Assembly (NCBI GenBank): GCA_958296185.1
Contig: CATQIB010000013.1
Span: forward strand, 62,001-126,000
Length of the DNA: 64,000 nt
Reading direction: 5' to 3'
From: an uncultured Mesonia sp.
GTDB taxonomy: Bacteria > Bacteroidota > Bacteroidia > Flavobacteriales > Flavobacteriaceae
Below, piece by piece: positions 36,638 through 45,503 of this stretch (position 1 is its first letter; every line of letters starts with the position of its first letter). A model generated the notes under the pieces. That model saw only the letters and a program-made list of their open reading frames with translations. It was not told the DNA's origin and made no database searches. The position numbers and the translations under genes were made by a program.

Positions 36638-37987
36638 ATGAACTGGGAACAATTACTAGCACTTACCCGTTATGGAGATGAGCAACCGCGTCTTCGAAAA
36701 GACCAAGACGATACCCGATTAGGCTTTGAAGTAGATTATGACAGGGTTATTTTCTCTTCGGCTTTTAGGAGTCTACAAGACAAAACCCAAGTAATTCCGT
36801 TTTCTAAAACAGACTTTGTTCATACTCGGCTTACCCACAGCTTAGAAGTTTCTGTAGTAGGGCGCTCTTTGGGTCGACAAGTAGGTAAGAAAATTATCGA
36901 AAAATACCCCCACCTTCAAGAAGATTTAGGACATCATTTCAACGATTTTGGTGCTATTGTGGCGGCGGCTGCCTTAGCTCACGACATTGGGAACCCGCCT
37001 TTTGGTCATGCAGGTGAAAAAGCCATGGGTGAATTTTTCCTTAGCGGAAAAGGCCAGCGTTTTAAAGATCAAATGAATGCTACCCAATATCAAGATTTAG
37101 TAAAATTTGAAGGAAATGCCAATGGTTTTAAACTACTAAACGAAACCAAAAACGGCAACCTTAACGGTTTACGGCTATCTTATGCCACTTTAGGGGCCTT
37201 TACCAAATACCCAAAAGAATCTTTACCGCACAAACCCAGTAACCAAATAAGCGATAAGAAATTTGGTTTTTTCCAGTCAGAAAAACAACTATTTGAAAGT
37301 GTAGCCAAAGGTTTAGGCCTTAAGAAAAAAGGCGATGCCCTGAATATTCACTACCACCGTCATCCGTTAACCTTTTTGGTCGAGGCGGCCGACGACATTT
37401 GTTATACCATCATCGATTTTGAAGACGGAATAAATCTAGGGCTAATCCCCGAAGATAAAGCTTTAGAATACCTCATCCAATTGGTAAAGAAAAGTATAAA
37501 CACCAGTAAATACCACTCGCTTACTAGCGTTGGTAGCCGCTTAAGTTATTTACGTTCGCTAGCTATAAACACCCTAATACAAGATGCTGTACGAGTCTTT
37601 TTAGAGAATGAAGAAGTCATTCTGCAAGGTGAATTTCATCATGCCTTGCTCGACTTCTCGGTGTATGCACCCCAAATAAAAGATATTATCTCTATATCGG
37701 TAGAAAAAATCTATCAAAGTCAAGAGGTTATTGAAAAAGAAATTGTGGGCTACCAGGTTATTCACAAGTTGCTAGAGGTATTTACCGAAGCCATTGAAAA
37801 CAAAATTAAACACGCTCAAAACAATTATCACGAACTCATTCTTAAAGGATTTTTACAAGACTTTGAGCTGCCCCAAGCTGGCGAAGAAGCATATGATTGG
37901 TTAATTAGGCTAACAAGCCACGTAGCTGCCTTGAGCGATAGTCAAGCCTTAAGAATGTACCAAAAATTAAACGCCATACGATTTTAA
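36638..37987 (+). CDS. dgt: dGTP triphosphohydrolase (dGTPase)
   Basis: This HD-domain enzyme hydrolyses dNTPs to deoxynucleoside and tripolyphosphate. The 449-aa protein shows FSSAFRSLQDKTQVIPFSKTDFVHTRLTHSLEVSVVGR and the HD motif AAALAHDIGNPPFGHAGE. Further on are the metal and substrate region HRHPLTFLVEAADDICYTIIDFEDG, all diagnostic of Dgt. The start MNWEQLLALTRYGDEQPR is typical for Bacteroidota members. It is preceded by the structured element at 36480-36579 and has no close operon partner. Confidence 0.95.
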   Translation: MNWEQLLALTRYGDEQPRLRKDQDDTRLGFEVDYDRVIFSSAFRSLQDKTQVIPFSKTDFVHTRLTHSLEVSVVGRSLGRQVGKKIIEKYPHLQEDLGHHFNDFGAIVAAAALAHDIGNPPFGHAGEKAMGEFFLSGKGQRFKDQMNATQYQDLVKFEGNANGFKLLNETKNGNLNGLRLSYATLGAFTKYPKESLPHKPSNQISDKKFGFFQSEKQLFESVAKGLGLKKKGDALNIHYHRHPLTFLVEAADDICYTIIDFEDGINLGLIPEDKALEYLIQLVKKSINTSKYHSLTSVGSRLSYLRSLAINTLIQDAVRVFLENEEVILQGEFHHALLDFSVYAPQIKDIISISVEKIYQSQEVIEKEIVGYQVIHKLLEVFTEAIENKIKHAQNNYHELILKGFLQDFELPQAGEEAYDWLIRLTSHVAALSDSQALRMYQKLNAIRF

Positions 37988-37999
37988 GTTCCTTTTTAA

Positions 38000-38007
38000 T
38001 ATATTTG
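38000..38007 (+). promoter_or_regulatory. -7 element of the M36 peptidase gene
   Basis: TATATTTG is an exact TAnnTTTG match 22 nt before the ATG at 38029. It contains the TTG at 38005, which rules that codon out as the start. Confidence 0.55.
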
Positions 38008-38028
38008 CAAAAAATTGCATCATTATTT

Positions 38029-40647
38029 ATGAAAAACCATCTCCTTTATCTCTTTTTATTTTCTTTTTTGTGGCTAACCCCTTCCGCGGAAGCTCAAAGT
38101 CAAGAATTTTTACCCCAGATCAAAGCTTACTTAGGTCAAAATAGTTCACTCAGTTCACAAGATATGCAGCAATTAGTAGTGCGTGACAGTCATTTTGCCT
38201 CCAGCACTCAAGCCCAAATGCTGTATGTGGATCAATATTATAAAGGCATACCGCTGCAGCAAGCTGTAGGAAGTTTTGCCATTAAAAACAATAAAATAGT
38301 TGCAGCCAATCACCGTTTTATTGAACAGCTTGCACAACAAATAAGCAGCAGCCAAGCTAACTTGAGCCCTATTGAAGCGGTAAACCAAGCAGCGGCTTAC
38401 TTAAAACTAGAGGGAAAAGCCACTGAAATTATTGAACAAGATCCTCAAAAAAACACTTACCTCATCGCTCAAAATGGCTTGTCAAAAAAAGAAATACCTG
38501 TAAAGATGGTATACCAAGCGAGTGATGCGGGCTACAGAATGGCTTATAACCTGCGTATATTTACCTTAGATGATTTGCATTGGTGGTCGGTTAGTATTGA
38601 TGCCGCAACTGGAGCAATTTTGCACGTAAACGATTATCTTTTGCACTGCCAGTTTGAAGAGGTTCCTCACACCCACGAAAAAACAATTGCTACTCCATCT
38701 AATTTCTCATTAGAAAACCAACAGCAGAGCTTGGTAGGTAATGCAGCCTATCGCGTATTCCCTATGCCCATTGAATCGCCTTCTTACGGAAATCGTGTTT
38801 TGGTCAATCAACCGGCCGATGCTGTAGCCTCTCCTTTTGGTTGGCACGATATAGATGGTGTGAGCGGAAATGAATTTACCAGTACTCTTGGTAATAATGT
38901 CTTTGCAGCCGATTCGCGTGACGGAAACTTTGGAAACTCACCCGATGGCGGAACCAACTTGGTTTTTGATTTCCCGTTAAACCTCAACCAAGACCCAAAG
39001 GGCTACTTAGATGCATCGGTAACCAATCTTTTTTATTGGAGTAATTTAGCACACGACGTATGGTACCAATACGGTTTTGATGAGGCCAGTGGTAATTTTC
39101 AAAGGTACAATTACACCAACCAAGGTTTAGCCAATGACGAGGTGTATGCCCGCGGACAATTTAATGCTGATGCGGGACCAGGAAACAATGCTTTTTTTGG
39201 TACCTTAGAAGACGGTAATGCGGCTAGTATGAGTATGTTTACTTGGGGGGCACCAGGCGACCCTAATTTGCTTCAAATCGCTAGTCCGAATAATTTAGCA
39301 GGAGCCTATGCAGCCAAAGCTGCTTCTTTCGGTCCGTCTATCACCAGTACCGGAGTAAGCGGAAACTTGGTTTTAGCCGAAGACGCTACCCCAGATATTT
39401 ATAATGCTTGTGAGCCTTTTATCAATACCAATGCCTTAAACAACCAAATTGCGGTAATTAGGCGCGGTAGCTGTAATTTTACCTCAAAAGTATTGCAAGC
39501 TCAAAATGCTGGAGCCGTTGGGGTGATTGTAGTGAATAATGTAAATGGACCCACTATAAATATGGGAGGAAACCCCAGCGCAACCATTACTATTCCTAGC
39601 ATTATGATTGATTTGAATACAGGTAGTAACCTAATTAGCAATTTGGAAAATGGAGTAAGTATACAGGGGAGTATTAAAAACGACGGACCCTATCAAAAAG
39701 ATGGTTCGCTCGATGGCGGAATTATCGCCCACGAATATGGACACGGTATTTCTATCCGCTTGACGGGTGGTGCAGGAACCGCCGATTGCTTATATCCTTG
39801 TGAAATTACCAATCCTGATGGAAGCTGTTTTCAAGCCACCGAACAAATGGGTGAAGGCTGGAGCGATTATGTCGCTTTAATGATGACCTTAAAAGCAAGC
39901 GATACCCGAACCGATGCTAGAGGTATTGCCACATATGTGGTGAACCAACAGCCGGGCAGTACAGGGATTAGACCTTATGCTTATTCAACAGATTTTAGCA
40001 TCAATCCCGCTACTTATGACCTTACCAATAATCCAAACTTAAGCGCTCCCCACGGAGTAGGTTTTGTATGGGCCACTATGCTTTGGGAAATGACTTGGGA
40101 TTTTATTGACCTTTACGGATTTGATCCCGATATTTATAATGGCACAGGCGGTAATAATATGGCCATGCAATTAGTAATAGACGCATTAAAACTGCAACCT
40201 TGTAATCCTGGCTTTATAGACGGTCGTGACGCCATCTTACAAGCCGATATGATTTTAAACAATGGTGCCAATCAGTGTCTCATTTGGGATGCGTTTGCGC
40301 GAAGAGGTTTAGGATTTAGTGCAGACCAAGGGAACTCACTAGACCGTTCTGACCAATTGGAAGCTTTTGACTTGCCTACCACTTGTACGATGGGAACCAC
40401 CACACCGCAGCAAAATTTGTTTCAGGTATATCCTAATCCTACAGAAGGTTTAATACAATTACGTCAGCATCAACCTGAAGCATTTAAAATACAAGTATTT
40501 GATGTTAAAGGTAGATTGCTTTTAGAAAAAGAATTTAACGCCCAACAGCAGGCTCAGGTGAATTTAAGCACCTTAAATACGGGAGTTTATATTTTACAGA
40601 TAAATACAGCGAACCATCAACAAGTTGAAAAGCTTATCATAAATTAA
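38029..40647 (+). CDS. T9SS-secreted M36 fungalysin metallopeptidase
   Basis: The 872-aa secreted zinc protease has a signal peptide (MKNHLLYLFLFSFLWLTPSAEAQ). An FTP-type propeptide lies at about 60-170 and the catalytic domain carries HEYGH (H568, E569, H572) plus E609 in GEGWSD. A PA insert sits at about 450-540 (IAVIRRGSCNFTSKVLQAQNAGAVGVIVVNN). The C-terminal sorting domain is T9SS type A (VYPNPTEGLIQLR ... QQVEKLIIN). It probably degrades extracellular protein. A strong terminator follows. Confidence 0.95.
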   Translation: MKNHLLYLFLFSFLWLTPSAEAQSQEFLPQIKAYLGQNSSLSSQDMQQLVVRDSHFASSTQAQMLYVDQYYKGIPLQQAVGSFAIKNNKIVAANHRFIEQLAQQISSSQANLSPIEAVNQAAAYLKLEGKATEIIEQDPQKNTYLIAQNGLSKKEIPVKMVYQASDAGYRMAYNLRIFTLDDLHWWSVSIDAATGAILHVNDYLLHCQFEEVPHTHEKTIATPSNFSLENQQQSLVGNAAYRVFPMPIESPSYGNRVLVNQPADAVASPFGWHDIDGVSGNEFTSTLGNNVFAADSRDGNFGNSPDGGTNLVFDFPLNLNQDPKGYLDASVTNLFYWSNLAHDVWYQYGFDEASGNFQRYNYTNQGLANDEVYARGQFNADAGPGNNAFFGTLEDGNAASMSMFTWGAPGDPNLLQIASPNNLAGAYAAKAASFGPSITSTGVSGNLVLAEDATPDIYNACEPFINTNALNNQIAVIRRGSCNFTSKVLQAQNAGAVGVIVVNNVNGPTINMGGNPSATITIPSIMIDLNTGSNLISNLENGVSIQGSIKNDGPYQKDGSLDGGIIAHEYGHGISIRLTGGAGTADCLYPCEITNPDGSCFQATEQMGEGWSDYVALMMTLKASDTRTDARGIATYVVNQQPGSTGIRPYAYSTDFSINPATYDLTNNPNLSAPHGVGFVWATMLWEMTWDFIDLYGFDPDIYNGTGGNNMAMQLVIDALKLQPCNPGFIDGRDAILQADMILNNGANQCLIWDAFARRGLGFSADQGNSLDRSDQLEAFDLPTTCTMGTTTPQQNLFQVYPNPTEGLIQLRQHQPEAFKIQVFDVKGRLLLEKEFNAQQQAQVNLSTLNTGVYILQINTANHQQVEKLIIN

Positions 40648-40689
40648 AAGTTAGTCACTTAACATTAAAAGTTAAAAAGCAAACTTTAA

Positions 40690-40727
40690 AAACTCGGGTA
40701 GATTCAAGACTACCCGAGTTTTTATTT
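40690..40727 (+). terminator. Intrinsic terminator after the M36 peptidase
   Basis: AAACTCGGGTAG (40690-40701) pairs perfectly with CTACCCGAGTTT (40710-40721), followed by a T-rich tail. Confidence 0.9.
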
Positions 40728-40813
40728 ACAAAGCAGTTTATTCTAACTTTTAGGGTTTTTTGAACTTTTGTATTTTTAAAAAGTAATTAGAAATCCAATA
40801 AACTGATGTCTTT

Positions 40814-40984
40814 ATGAAATACTTGAAATATGATTTGATTTTTATTGTCTGCTGTACCGCATTGTTATTATTGGCCATACAACAAAATTGGTTAGTTGAG
40901 TATCAAGGCTTTATTTTACTACCTTTTTTATGTGCTTACTTTGCTGGCAAATGGGTAGCCAATAGAAAAATAAAGCGCAATTAA
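40814..40984 (+). CDS. Small membrane protein, 56 aa, overlapping the dxs 3' end
   Basis: The frame from ATG 40814 encodes MKYLKYDLIFIVCCTALLLL, then a polar turn (QQNWLVEYQ). A second hydrophobic helix (GFILLPFLCAYFAGKWVANR) and a basic end follow. The two-helix layout with positive ends looks like a real small membrane protein. Its stop overlaps the convergent dxs stop by 4 bp. No family is recognised, and no clear promoter is seen. Confidence 0.5.
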   Translation: MKYLKYDLIFIVCCTALLLLAIQQNWLVEYQGFILLPFLCAYFAGKWVANRKIKRN

Positions 40985-42765
40985 TCTTTGGCTAAGGCCT
41001 GAATTTTCCGTCCAATACTTGTAGCATCTATTTTAGCCAAAGTTTTTAATTCGGCTATACTACCTTGTTCGATAAACATATCCGGAATTCCTAGTTTTAC
41101 AAAACTACCAGGGTATTTCAGCTGAACCAAAAAGTATTGAATGGCATCGCCCACCCCTCCTATTTTCGAAGCATCCTCAATGCTTATTATATGTTGATAG
41201 GCCGGAATTTGCTGAGCGAGTAACTCGGTATCTAATGGCTTTACAAAACGCAAATCGATTAAACCAACCTGTGCTTGTATGGTCCCTGGTAAGTTGTTTA
41301 TAGCATCTTGTGCGTCGTAAACCGATGAGCCCAAGGCTAAAATTAAAATACGTGTTCCTTTTTTTAACAAATTCGCTTTACCTAGGGGTAGTGTTTTAAA
41401 TGCTTGTTGCCATTTTAATTCTCTTCCTCTCCCACGGGGATAACGAATCGCTAAAGGCGTATCGAGCTTTTTAGATGCGGTATACAATAAATTACGTAAG
41501 TCGATTAAATTGCTTGGTGCAGCGATTTGCAAATTGGGTATACAACGCAAATAAGCAATATCAAAAATACCATGGTGTGTGGCCCCATCTTCTCCCACTA
41601 AGCCAGCGCGGTCAATACAAAAAACCACTGGTAAATTTTGCAAGGCTACATCGTGAATCACTTGGTCATATGCGCGTTGCAAAAATGTAGAATATATTGC
41701 ACAAAAGACGCGTAAACCTTGGGTAGCCATACCCGCGGCAAGGGTTACCGCATGTTGTTCGGCTATACCTACATCGATTGCCCTTTGCGGGAAAGCCTGC
41801 ATCATATATTTAAGCGAACTCCCTGTTGGCATAGCTGGAGTAATTGCAAAAATCTGATCATTCTGTTGCGCCAACTCCAATAAACTCAAGCCAAAAACAT
41901 CTTGAAATTTAGGAGGCAAATGAGCCTCTTGCTTGGGTAAAATCTCACCCGTAATTCGATCAAATTTTCCTGGTGCATGATACCGTACTTGGTCCAATTC
42001 GGCTGGTTTTAAACCTTTACCTTTTGTGGTAATCACGTGTAAAAATTTGGGTCCTTTTACCTTTTCCATCGCTTCAAAAGCACGTAATAAGGCCGGTAAA
42101 TCGTGCCCATCTACAGGGCCGGTGTAATGAAAATTAAGGGCTTCAATAATATTGGCTTGCCTGGGTTTTTTACCTACCGTGGCTTTGGTCAGATAATTTT
42201 TCAAAGCTCCTACACTAGGGTCAATGCCCATAGCGTTATCATTTAAGATGATCCATAAATTTGCTGGGGTCACCCCGGCGTGATTCAGCCCTTCAAAAGC
42301 CATACCGCTGGCTATAGAAGCATCGCCTATCACCGCTACGTGCCTTTTGGTGTAATCTCCTTTTAATTGTGCTGCTAGCGCCATGCCTAAAGCTGCCGAA
42401 ATAGAAGTTGAGCTGTGGCCCACTCCAAAGCTATCATAAGGACTTTCGCTGCGTTTAGGAAAACCACTTAAACCATTAAATTGTCTGTTGGTTTCAAAAA
42501 TGGAGCGTCTACCGGTTAAAATTTTATGCCCATAAGCTTGGTGTCCAACATCCCAAACCAACTGATCGTAAGGAGTGTTGAAATAGTAATGCAATGCGAC
42601 GGTTAACTCGACCACACCCAAACTAGCCCCTAAATGTCCTTCTTTACTTGCCACCGCATCAATAATAAACCTACGCAACTCTTGCGCTATCTGCGGTAAT
42701 TTTTCGGCTGATAATTGCCGTAAATCTTTAGGCGAATCTATTGTATTTAATAAAGGAGTTTCCAT
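40981..42765 (-). CDS. dxs: 1-deoxy-D-xylulose-5-phosphate synthase
   Basis: This thiamine-diphosphate enzyme joins pyruvate and glyceraldehyde 3-phosphate, the first step of the MEP isoprenoid pathway. The 594-aa protein has the motifs HLGASLGVVELTVALHYYF, VGHSSTSISAALGMA, GDASIASGMAFEGLNHAG with the ThDP-binding NDNAMGI, and DVGIAEQHAVTLAAGMA. The start at 42765 (METPLLNTIDSPKDLR) is chosen because longer frames run into the divergent tadA gene and the -7 element at 42772-42779. Confidence 0.95.
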   Translation of the reverse strand: METPLLNTIDSPKDLRQLSAEKLPQIAQELRRFIIDAVASKEGHLGASLGVVELTVALHYYFNTPYDQLVWDVGHQAYGHKILTGRRSIFETNRQFNGLSGFPKRSESPYDSFGVGHSSTSISAALGMALAAQLKGDYTKRHVAVIGDASIASGMAFEGLNHAGVTPANLWIILNDNAMGIDPSVGALKNYLTKATVGKKPRQANIIEALNFHYTGPVDGHDLPALLRAFEAMEKVKGPKFLHVITTKGKGLKPAELDQVRYHAPGKFDRITGEILPKQEAHLPPKFQDVFGLSLLELAQQNDQIFAITPAMPTGSSLKYMMQAFPQRAIDVGIAEQHAVTLAAGMATQGLRVFCAIYSTFLQRAYDQVIHDVALQNLPVVFCIDRAGLVGEDGATHHGIFDIAYLRCIPNLQIAAPSNLIDLRNLLYTASKKLDTPLAIRYPRGRGRELKWQQAFKTLPLGKANLLKKGTRILILALGSSVYDAQDAINNLPGTIQAQVGLIDLRFVKPLDTELLAQQIPAYQHIISIEDASKIGGVGDAIQYFLVQLKYPGSFVKLGIPDMFIEQGSIAELKTLAKIDATSIGRKIQALAKD

Positions 42766-42771
42766 ACTTTG

Positions 42772-42779
42772 CAAAGGTA
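42772..42779 (-). promoter_or_regulatory. -7 element of dxs
   Basis: The minus strand reads TACCTTTG, an exact TAnnTTTG match only 6 nt before the dxs ATG, so the transcript may be leaderless or nearly so. Confidence 0.45.
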
Positions 42780-42802
42780 AAACTTGCAAACGATATTTAA
42801 CC

Positions 42803-43249
42803 ATGCTTTCTCCTTTTGATGACACCTATTTTATGAAAAAAGCCCTAGATGAAGCGCAAAATGCCTATGAACGCGAAGAAATACCTGTAGGCTGTGTCAT
42901 TGTAAGTGGTGAACAGATTATTGCTCGCGGACACAATTTGACCGAGAGCCTAAACGATGTTACCGCCCACGCTGAGATGCAAGGAATTACCGCTGCTGCA
43001 AATTACCTGGGCGGCAAATACTTAAAAAATTGCACCCTTTATGTTAGCTTAGAGCCTTGCCAGATGTGCGCTGGAGCTTTATATTGGAGTCAGATAGATC
43101 GAGTGGTAATTGCTGCCGAAGACACGCATCGTGGTTTCCGACAAATGGGCGGATGCCTGCATCCAAAAACCCAAGTTGAGTTTGGTTTATTACAAGAAGA
43201 ATCCGCTCAACTGTTGCAACGTTTTTTCAAAGAACGCCGGAAAAAATAA
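42803..43249 (+). CDS. tadA: tRNA-specific adenosine deaminase (TadA-like)
   Basis: This zinc deaminase converts A34 to inosine in tRNA-Arg. The 148-aa protein contains HAEMQGITAAANYLGGKYLKNCTLYVSLEPCQMCAGALYWSQIDRVVIAA, with the HAE and PCxxC zinc motifs. Its AREEIPVG-like region (YEREEIPVGCVIV) is typical of TadA. It is transcribed divergently from dxs across 37 bp. A structured element and pncB follow. Confidence 0.92.
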   Translation: MLSPFDDTYFMKKALDEAQNAYEREEIPVGCVIVSGEQIIARGHNLTESLNDVTAHAEMQGITAAANYLGGKYLKNCTLYVSLEPCQMCAGALYWSQIDRVVIAAEDTHRGFRQMGGCLHPKTQVEFGLLQEESAQLLQRFFKERRKK

Positions 43250-43310
43250 AGCAGGATTAAAGAGTATTTTTCATATTTTTCTTTACTAATTACCTATATA
43301 AAACCTGTTA

Positions 43311-43380
43311 GGGATAGCAGCGGTTACCCTGCAGGTGGCCTTGAGCCACCGAAGCGTATGAGCGTATAGCCCGGCTGCCG
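43311..43380 (+). ncRNA. Structured intergenic element between tadA and pncB
   Basis: GCAGC (43317-43321) can pair with GCTGC (43374-43378). Inside is GGTGGC-CTTGA-GCCACC (43334-43350). The segment is much more GC-rich than the flanks. Similar GGGATAGCAGCGG ... CCCGGCTGC-type elements occur between genes in many Flavobacteriia, as far as I remember. It may belong to a family such as Flavo-1, but I cannot confirm that. Strand is tentative. Confidence 0.4.
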
Positions 43381-43450
43381 ATGACTTGAGGCAGAACAGC
43401 CCAACATAATTCCTTTAACATTCGAAAAGCCTTTTCTAAAGGCAATTGCT

Positions 43451-43458
43451 TATCTTTG
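43451..43458 (+). promoter_or_regulatory. -7 element of pncB-pncA
   Basis: TATCTTTG is an exact TAnnTTTG match. It contains the TTG at 43456, so the start codon must be further on, at GTG 43474. Confidence 0.5.
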
Positions 43459-43473
43459 ATTAAAAAATTTATC

Positions 43474-44880
43474 GTGCCCAATTATACCGCCACATATACC
43501 GATTTGTACCAGCTTAGCATGGCACAGGTTTATTTTAACGAAAATCATCATAGCCAAAAGGCAGTCTTTGATTACTATTTTAGAAAAAACCCTTACCAAG
43601 GTGGTTATACTGTTTTTGCAGGTTTAGAAACACTCCTTGAAAATCTAAACGACTTTCAATTTTCTAAAGAAGAGCTTGATTATCTAGCTGAGCAGCATTT
43701 TGAAGCAAAATTTTTAAACTATTTAAAAGATTTTCGCTTTCGCGGATCGATTTATTCTGTATTAGAAGGTGATGTGGTATTTCCCAACCAGCCCATCTTG
43801 CGGGTCGAGGGCTCACTGCTAGAAGCCCAATTAATTGAGACTTTTTTATTGAATATGCTCAATTTTCAAAGTTTAATCGCCACCAAAGCCCGACGCATGC
43901 GTTATATTGCTCCCGATGGCGTCTTACTGGATTTCGGACTGCGAAGGGCTCACGGTCCTGGTGGTTATTATGCTTCGCGCGCCGCGTTCATCGGTGGTTT
44001 TAATGGCACCAGCAACGTAATAGCAGCCAAGCAATTTGATATTCCTGTATCGGGTACTATGGCGCATTCTTTTGTGCAAAGTTATGATGATGAGCTCCAA
44101 GCCTTTAGGGATTTTGCGCAAAACCGACCTAAAAATTGCGTTCTATTAGTTGATACCTACAACACTCTAAAAAGCGGATTGCCACACGCCATCACGGTAG
44201 CAAAAGAGATGGAAGAACGCGGAGAAAAGTTAATGGGTATTCGTTTAGATAGTGGCGATTTGGCTTATTTTGCTAAAGAATGTAGAAGACGTCTTGATGA
44301 GGCCAACTTGTCTTATGTGAAAATTGCCGTTTCAAATCAGTTAGATGAGTACGTTATTAAGAGTTTGCAAGAGCAGGAGGCACCAATAGATATTTATGGT
44401 GTAGGCACCAATTTGGTGGTAGGAAAACCCGATGCAGCTCTTGGCGGAGTTTACAAATTAGTGGCGTACAACCAAGAACCCAGAATAAAAATTTCTGAGA
44501 ATATTGCCAAAATTACTATGCCCTACTCCAAACAGGTTTATAGGCTAAGTCTAGCTGATGGGCGATGGATAGGTGCAGACGCGGTAGCGCTATTCGATGA
44601 AACCGAATTTGATAGCATTCACCATCCGTTTGATCAATATAAAAGTATGAAAATTGAGCATCTAGAAAAAGAAGCTTTGTTGCAACCCGTTATGCTAAAC
44701 GGAGAACGCTGTCATGCGCCAAAATCGCTACAAGCAATAGCCGATTATAGTGCAAAACGATTTGCTCAATTACCCTTAGAGTATAAACGTTTTAGCAACG
44801 CTCACCATTACAAAGTGGGTATAAGTAAAAAGTTACGGGACGAAAGAGATGCTTTAATTAAACAGTATAAAACGATTTAA
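43474..44880 (+). CDS. pncB: Nicotinate phosphoribosyltransferase
   Basis: This enzyme forms nicotinate mononucleotide from nicotinate and PRPP in NAD salvage. The 468-aa protein starts at GTG as MPNYTATYTDLYQLSMAQVYF. It shows RKNPYQGGYTVFAGLETLL, DFGLRRAHGPGGYYASRAAFIGGFNGTSNV, the substrate histidine in SGTMAHSFVQSYDDE, and RLDSGDLAYFAKE. An in-frame TTG at 43456 lies inside the -7 promoter element and is rejected. It is followed after 2 nt by pncA, so nicotinamide and nicotinate salvage are coupled. Confidence 0.95.
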   Translation: MPNYTATYTDLYQLSMAQVYFNENHHSQKAVFDYYFRKNPYQGGYTVFAGLETLLENLNDFQFSKEELDYLAEQHFEAKFLNYLKDFRFRGSIYSVLEGDVVFPNQPILRVEGSLLEAQLIETFLLNMLNFQSLIATKARRMRYIAPDGVLLDFGLRRAHGPGGYYASRAAFIGGFNGTSNVIAAKQFDIPVSGTMAHSFVQSYDDELQAFRDFAQNRPKNCVLLVDTYNTLKSGLPHAITVAKEMEERGEKLMGIRLDSGDLAYFAKECRRRLDEANLSYVKIAVSNQLDEYVIKSLQEQEAPIDIYGVGTNLVVGKPDAALGGVYKLVAYNQEPRIKISENIAKITMPYSKQVYRLSLADGRWIGADAVALFDETEFDSIHHPFDQYKSMKIEHLEKEALLQPVMLNGERCHAPKSLQAIADYSAKRFAQLPLEYKRFSNAHHYKVGISKKLRDERDALIKQYKTI

Positions 44881-44882
44881 AA

Positions 44883-45503
44883 ATGCAGTCAACAGCATTA
44901 CTACTAGTAGATATTCAGAACGATTTTATACCTGGCGGGTCCTTAGCCGTTCCCCAGGGCGATACGATTGTAAAAGTGAACAACCAATTGCAGCAACATT
45001 TTCACCTAGTGGTTGCCACACAAGATTGGCATCCTTCAGGGCATATTAGTTTTGCTAGTGAACACGCTAATCACAAGGTTTTTGAGTCGATTAAAATTGA
45101 TGGTATAGACCAAACGCTTTGGCCTGAGCATTGCGTTCAAAATTCATGGGGTGCCGACTTTCATCCCGATTTAAACACCCAGAAAGTAGAGGCGATTTTT
45201 AGAAAAGGAACTAACCCAAAAATCGATAGTTATTCTGCTTTTTTTGACAATGCGCATTTAAAGAGTACAGGACTCACGGGTTACCTAAAAGAGAAAGGTG
45301 TTAAGCACATTTACTTTACTGGTTTGGCTGCCGATATTTGTGTGTATTTTTCGATTAAAGATGCTTTGCAAGAAGGCTTTAAGTGCACACTTATCGAAGA
45401 CGCGGCCAAAGCCCTTGACCAAAATATTTACCAAGAGCAAAAGCAGGAATTAAGTGCGTTGGGGGTGCAGTATGTGACTAGCGATAGCTTCGCATCGGTT
45501 TAA
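44883..45503 (+). CDS. pncA: Nicotinamidase
   Basis: This enzyme hydrolyses nicotinamide to nicotinate, the substrate of the enzyme encoded just upstream. The 206-aa protein has D in LLVDIQNDFIPGGSLAVPQG. The metal-binding region is TQDWHPSGHISFASEH and the active-site cysteine is in GLAADICVYFSIKDA. These give the D-K-C triad of the family, with K in FRKGTNPKIDSYS. Its stop overlaps the convergent hydrolase stop by 4 bp. Confidence 0.95.
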   Translation: MQSTALLLVDIQNDFIPGGSLAVPQGDTIVKVNNQLQQHFHLVVATQDWHPSGHISFASEHANHKVFESIKIDGIDQTLWPEHCVQNSWGADFHPDLNTQKVEAIFRKGTNPKIDSYSAFFDNAHLKSTGLTGYLKEKGVKHIYFTGLAADICVYFSIKDALQEGFKCTLIEDAAKALDQNIYQEQKQELSALGVQYVTSDSFASV

